This document shows positions 5,178-8,266 of a stretch of 8,266 nucleotides of DNA, in pieces. This stretch comes from Thioglobus_B sp964566765 (GTDB taxonomy: Bacteria > Pseudomonadota > Gammaproteobacteria > PS1 > Pseudothioglobaceae). Made by a program: the position numbers and the translations under genes. Position 1 is the first letter of the stretch. Each line of letters starts with the position of its first letter. The stretch lies in contig CAZMJI010000046.1 of NCBI GenBank assembly GCA_964566765.1, positions 1 to 8,266 on the forward strand, written 5' to 3'. The notes under the pieces are model-generated. The model worked only from the letters and a program-made list of their open reading frames with translations, was not told where the DNA came from and did not search any database.

Positions 5178-6623
5178 ATGGACATCGAAAACGCCAAAAT
5201 TCCACCCCATTCGATCGAGTCAGAACAATCGGTTCTAGGCGGCTTGATGCTACACAATGAGGCTTGGGATCAGGTGGCCGACATCCTTACTGAGACCGAC
5301 TTCTACCAGGCGGCCCACAAAACCATTTTTCGGGCCATTGCCACCTTGTTGCAGCACGATGAACCGGCCGATATTCTGACGGTTAAAGAGCAACTGGTGA
5401 AAACTGGTGATGAAGAAGCCATTGGTGGTTTTACTTATCTGGCAACCATTGCCGACAACACCCCGAGTGTGTCTAACATCAGTGCCTATGCCAAGCACGT
5501 TCGAGAGCTTTCGGTTTACCGACAGCTGATTCAAGTCTCCAGCGAGATTGCCGATACCGCTTACAACCCTAAAGACACCGAAGTCCAGGCGTTGATCGAC
5601 CTATCAGAGAAAAAGATTTTTGAGATTGCTGAGCAGGTGACGCGTAACAAGCAAGATGTAGCCAACGTCAAGGACATGATCAAAGACGTGGTTAATCGCG
5701 TGCATGAAATGCAAGAATCGTCTGGCATTACCGGGGTTGAAACTGGCTTTAGCGAGTTGGATAAGATGACCTCCGGTTTGCAAAATGGTGATCTGATTAT
5801 TATTGCGGGTCGACCTTCAATGGGTAAGACGGCCTTCTCTATGAATATTATTGAGCATGTGGCGATTACCAGCAAAACCCCAAAACCGGTTGCGGTGTTC
5901 TCCCTAGAGATGCCAACCGAACAATTGGTGATGCGCATGATTTCCTCGTTTGGCCATATTCAAGGCTCTAATCTGCGCAACAACATGAGCGAGACCGACT
6001 GGAACAGCTTTAACCACGCGGTACTGGCCTTAGAAAAATCAACCATCTTAATTGACGAAACCCCATCCATCACCCCAACTGAGATTCGCGCCAAATGTCG
6101 ACGCTTAAAGCGCCAGTATCCGGAATTAGGCTTGATCATGGTGGACTACCTGCAACTGATGACCGTACATGGCAAGAGTGAGAACCGTGTGCAAGAAATC
6201 TCTGAGATTTCGCGTTCACTAAAAGCGCTGGCCAAAGAGATTGGTGTGCCGGTGATTGCCCTATCGCAGCTTAACCGTGGTGTGGAATCACGCCCTAAAG
6301 CCGGCAAGGGTCGTATGCCACAAATGGCGGACTTGCGTGAATCAGGCTCGATTGAGCAGGATGCGGATATTATTGGCTTTATTTATCGAGACCAACAGTA
6401 CCATGATGACTCTTACTCCAATCCGGAGGAGATCGGTAAGGCTGACTTAAAAATTGCCAAGCATCGAAATGGTGCAACCGGCAATGTCAAACTGGCCTTT
6501 ATTGGTGAGTATGCGCGTTTTGAAGATTTGGCCAGTGAAGATCAATTCCAAGGTGTGCCAGAACAAGACATGGATGCGGCTTATCTTAACAACATGGCCA
6601 ACTTTGACCAGGAGCCTTTCTAA
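5178..6623 (+). CDS. dnaB: Replicative DNA helicase DnaB
   Basis: This is a hexameric ATP-driven helicase that unwinds the replication fork and recruits primase. The 481-residue product (E. coli 471) has the N-terminal collar domain (about 8-110, PPHSIESEQSVLGGLML at 9-25), a linker, and the RecA-like motor. Walker A is GRPSMGKT (211-218, Lys217), Walker B is LIMVDYLQL (319-327, Asp323), SQLNRGVESR is at 363-372, and Lys428/Arg430 in KIAKHRNG match the trans-acting finger. The ATG at 5178 yields the standard MDIENAKIPPHSIE start; an in-frame TTG at 5163 adds five residues and lies against the terminator. No intein or insertion is present. The ribosome-binding site is weak. Linkage to rplI upstream and alr downstream is a common gammaproteobacterial order. 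Confidence 0.98.
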   Translation: MDIENAKIPPHSIESEQSVLGGLMLHNEAWDQVADILTETDFYQAAHKTIFRAIATLLQHDEPADILTVKEQLVKTGDEEAIGGFTYLATIADNTPSVSNISAYAKHVRELSVYRQLIQVSSEIADTAYNPKDTEVQALIDLSEKKIFEIAEQVTRNKQDVANVKDMIKDVVNRVHEMQESSGITGVETGFSELDKMTSGLQNGDLIIIAGRPSMGKTAFSMNIIEHVAITSKTPKPVAVFSLEMPTEQLVMRMISSFGHIQGSNLRNNMSETDWNSFNHAVLALEKSTILIDETPSITPTEIRAKCRRLKRQYPELGLIMVDYLQLMTVHGKSENRVQEISEISRSLKALAKEIGVPVIALSQLNRGVESRPKAGKGRMPQMADLRESGSIEQDADIIGFIYRDQQYHDDSYSNPEEIGKADLKIAKHRNGATGNVKLAFIGEYARFEDLASEDQFQGVPEQDMDAAYLNNMANFDQEPF

Positions 6624-6637
6624 CACCAGCACAGCTT

Positions 6638-7684
6638 ATGCATGCTCAGGCTCTTATTTCTCAATCGGCACTAGCACACAATCTATCGCAAGTTAGAGAA
6701 CTCATTGGCAATCGACAAGTGATCGCCATGGTGAAGGCAGATGCCTACGGCCACCGACTGGAATACATTCAACCCATTTTAGATGGTGCCGACCTATTGG
6801 CCGTGAGTGAGATTTCTGAGGTCAAAAAGCTACGTCAGTTAAGCCAAAAATCCATTTTACTACTCTCAGGTGTGTTCTCAGATAAGGACATTGATGAGAT
6901 TGCGCCACTGAATTGCCAAGTGGTGATCCATAGTCTATTACAATTGCCTGTGCTTACCCGTACTCGCACGCCGCTTAAGGTTTGGATCAAGATAGATACC
7001 GGCATGCACCGTTTGGGCATCGCACCTGAGGACTTTGCTCAAGTGCAATCCACGCTAAGCGCCTGCGAGCACATTAGCATTGCAGGCGTCATGAGTCATT
7101 TTGCCTGCGCCGACGAGACAGCACATCCACTCAACACACTACAACTCGAGCGTTTTAATGCGCTGCAAACAGCGTGTGCCAGATCCATGGCCAACTCTGC
7201 CGCCATCTTATCTAACCCAAGTGCGTTATTCGACTATGTTCGTCCAGGCATTATGCTTTATGGTGCCTCACCATTTAACCTGCCAAACCCAACACTCAAA
7301 CCGGTGATGCGCTTGCAAGCGCCAGTGATGGCGATCAGAACACTAGCAGCAGGTGAGCATGTGGGTTATGGCGCCAGATTTACCGCCAAGCAAACCACTA
7401 CCCTGGCAACCATTGGCATTGGCTATGGCGATGGCTACCCGCGCCATATGACCGATGGCACACCGGTCTCGATTGCTGGCAAGCTATGTCATTTAGCCGG
7501 TCGAGTATCCATGGATATGATTACCGTTGATGTGGGTCAACATGCTGTTCAAATTGGTGATATGGCTACCCTATGGGGCGATGAGCACACACCAGTGGAA
7601 GTCATTTCCGAACACGCTGGCACCACAGCTTACGAACTCCTAACCCGGGTGTCTAGACGTGTACGCTTTGAAGATTGCCCATGA
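6638..7684 (+). CDS. alr: Alanine racemase
   Basis: This is a PLP-dependent enzyme that interconverts L- and D-alanine, supplying D-Ala for peptidoglycan stem peptides. At 348 residues it has the normal length. The N-terminal barrel carries the PLP lysine, Lys33, in AMVKADAYGH. Other landmarks are KIDTGMHRLG (118-127), GVMSHFACAD (150-159), and YVRPGIMLYG (200-209). The C-terminal domain supplies the second catalytic base, Tyr244, in VGYGARF, followed by IGYGDGYPR (261-269) and GRVSMDM (288-294). It begins 14 bases after dnaB with a poor ribosome-binding site; the nearest AGGAG is inside the dnaB end, 23 bases away. Its stop codon overlaps the start of the next gene. Whether it is the biosynthetic or a catabolic form cannot be told from sequence alone. 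Confidence 0.97.
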   Translation: MHAQALISQSALAHNLSQVRELIGNRQVIAMVKADAYGHRLEYIQPILDGADLLAVSEISEVKKLRQLSQKSILLLSGVFSDKDIDEIAPLNCQVVIHSLLQLPVLTRTRTPLKVWIKIDTGMHRLGIAPEDFAQVQSTLSACEHISIAGVMSHFACADETAHPLNTLQLERFNALQTACARSMANSAAILSNPSALFDYVRPGIMLYGASPFNLPNPTLKPVMRLQAPVMAIRTLAAGEHVGYGARFTAKQTTTLATIGIGYGDGYPRHMTDGTPVSIAGKLCHLAGRVSMDMITVDVGQHAVQIGDMATLWGDEHTPVEVISEHAGTTAYELLTRVSRRVRFEDCP

Positions 7685-8266
7685 AGTGTTTGATCCAACT
7701 CAGCGATTGTCATATTGACGACGATCCAATCACCATGGGGGTCAATACTCAGGCAAACTTAGACCAAGTGCTGCAAACACTCACCTCACAAGCCTTTGAC
7801 CAACTACTGATCAGTGGCGACCTCACTCATCATGGATCGGCACGCTCGTATCAATTGCTCAACGAACAATTAAGCCAGCTAAAGACAGAACCCCTGGTGA
7901 TTGCTGGCAATCATGATGATAAAGACCAATTACCAAAGTTCTTTAACCAAGTAGGCGGTTGTGTCACTTTGGGTGCCTGGGAGCTGATCACCATTGACTC
8001 GGTCGTTGTCGGAGAAACCCCTGGCTACCTAGAACAGACAGAATTAACTCGACTCGATCAACTGCTCACACAATCTGATGCCAAACACCTAATGGTGGCA
8101 CTGCATCATCCAATTGTTGATATGCAGAGCAACTGGAATGACGATTGGTCGCTTACCAATGCCGAGGCGCTGTTTGCTGTACTCAGCCAGCACCCTAAGG
8201 TGCGTGCGGTAATCTTTGGTCATGCGCATGAAGCCAAGCGCTTTAATGTGAATGGGTTAGAGATTT
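7681..8266 (+). CDS. cpdA: CpdA-like cyclic-AMP phosphodiesterase (partial, runs off right edge)
   Basis: This is a class III cyclic-nucleotide phosphodiesterase of the calcineurin-like metallophosphoesterase family, expected to hydrolyse 3',5'-cAMP in the cytoplasm. The first 195 codons are present and the gene is open at the window end. All visible metal-binding motifs are intact: SDCHI (8-12, Asp9 and His11), SGDLTHHG (45-52, Asp47), GNHDD (76-80), HHP (142-144) and GHAH (180-183). The motif LGVN of E. coli CpdA appears here as MGVN (19-22). The ATG overlaps the alr stop (ATGA at 7681-7684), which suggests coupled translation. Family assignment is secure. cAMP as substrate is inferred from resemblance to CpdA, and other class III phosphodiesterases remain possible. 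Confidence 0.88.
   Translation, partial: MKCLIQLSDCHIDDDPITMGVNTQANLDQVLQTLTSQAFDQLLISGDLTHHGSARSYQLLNEQLSQLKTEPLVIAGNHDDKDQLPKFFNQVGGCVTLGAWELITIDSVVVGETPGYLEQTELTRLDQLLTQSDAKHLMVALHHPIVDMQSNWNDDWSLTNAEALFAVLSQHPKVRAVIFGHAHEAKRFNVNGLEI

Noticed and set aside
5561..5938. 125-codon minus-strand frame inside dnaB
   Set aside because: It is antisense to the conserved DnaB linker and Walker A region, and its composition follows from the dnaB codons.

Overview
The window looks like core chromosome of a gammaproteobacterium with moderate GC content. The evidence is the cluster rpsF-rpsR-rplI-dnaB-alr, a System I cytochrome c maturation cluster, a CpdA-type cyclic-AMP phosphodiesterase and CCA-encoding tRNA genes. 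I cannot place it to genus. Nothing in it looks mobile: there are no insertion sequences, phage genes, CRISPR repeats or long repeats.

Minus-strand half (about 42-3899). Read in the direction of transcription, it holds a stand-alone GT51 peptidoglycan glycosyltransferase, tsaB (tRNA t6A modification), then ccmC-ccmD-ccmE-ccmG (haem delivery and thiol redox for cytochrome c maturation), hup (HU nucleoid protein), tRNA-Val(TAC) and tRNA-Asp(GTC). The four ccm genes are joined by ATGA stop/start overlaps. The glycosyltransferase, tsaB and ccmC follow each other with gaps of 4 and 37 bases and may form one transcript. hup has its own promoter and a strong intrinsic terminator. The tRNA pair appears to have its own promoter, whose -10 box touches the base of that terminator.

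Divergent spacer (3900-4039). It carries a good rpsF promoter pointing right and a possible regulatory hairpin in the rpsF leader. The start region of the glycosyltransferase gene points left.

Plus-strand half (4040-8266). rpsF, rpsR and rplI encode ribosomal proteins S6, S18 and L9 and end at an intrinsic terminator. dnaB (replicative helicase) begins 16 bases later. alr (alanine racemase, D-Ala for peptidoglycan) follows after 14 bases. A cpdA-like phosphodiesterase overlaps the alr stop codon and runs off the right edge.

I see no new defence, mobile or biosynthetic system. The points worth a second look are organisational: a PBP1B-like glycosyltransferase domain encoded alone, a ccm cluster lacking ccmF between ccmE and ccmG, the absence of priB between rpsF and rpsR, the tRNA promoter packed against the hup terminator, and the rpsF leader hairpin.
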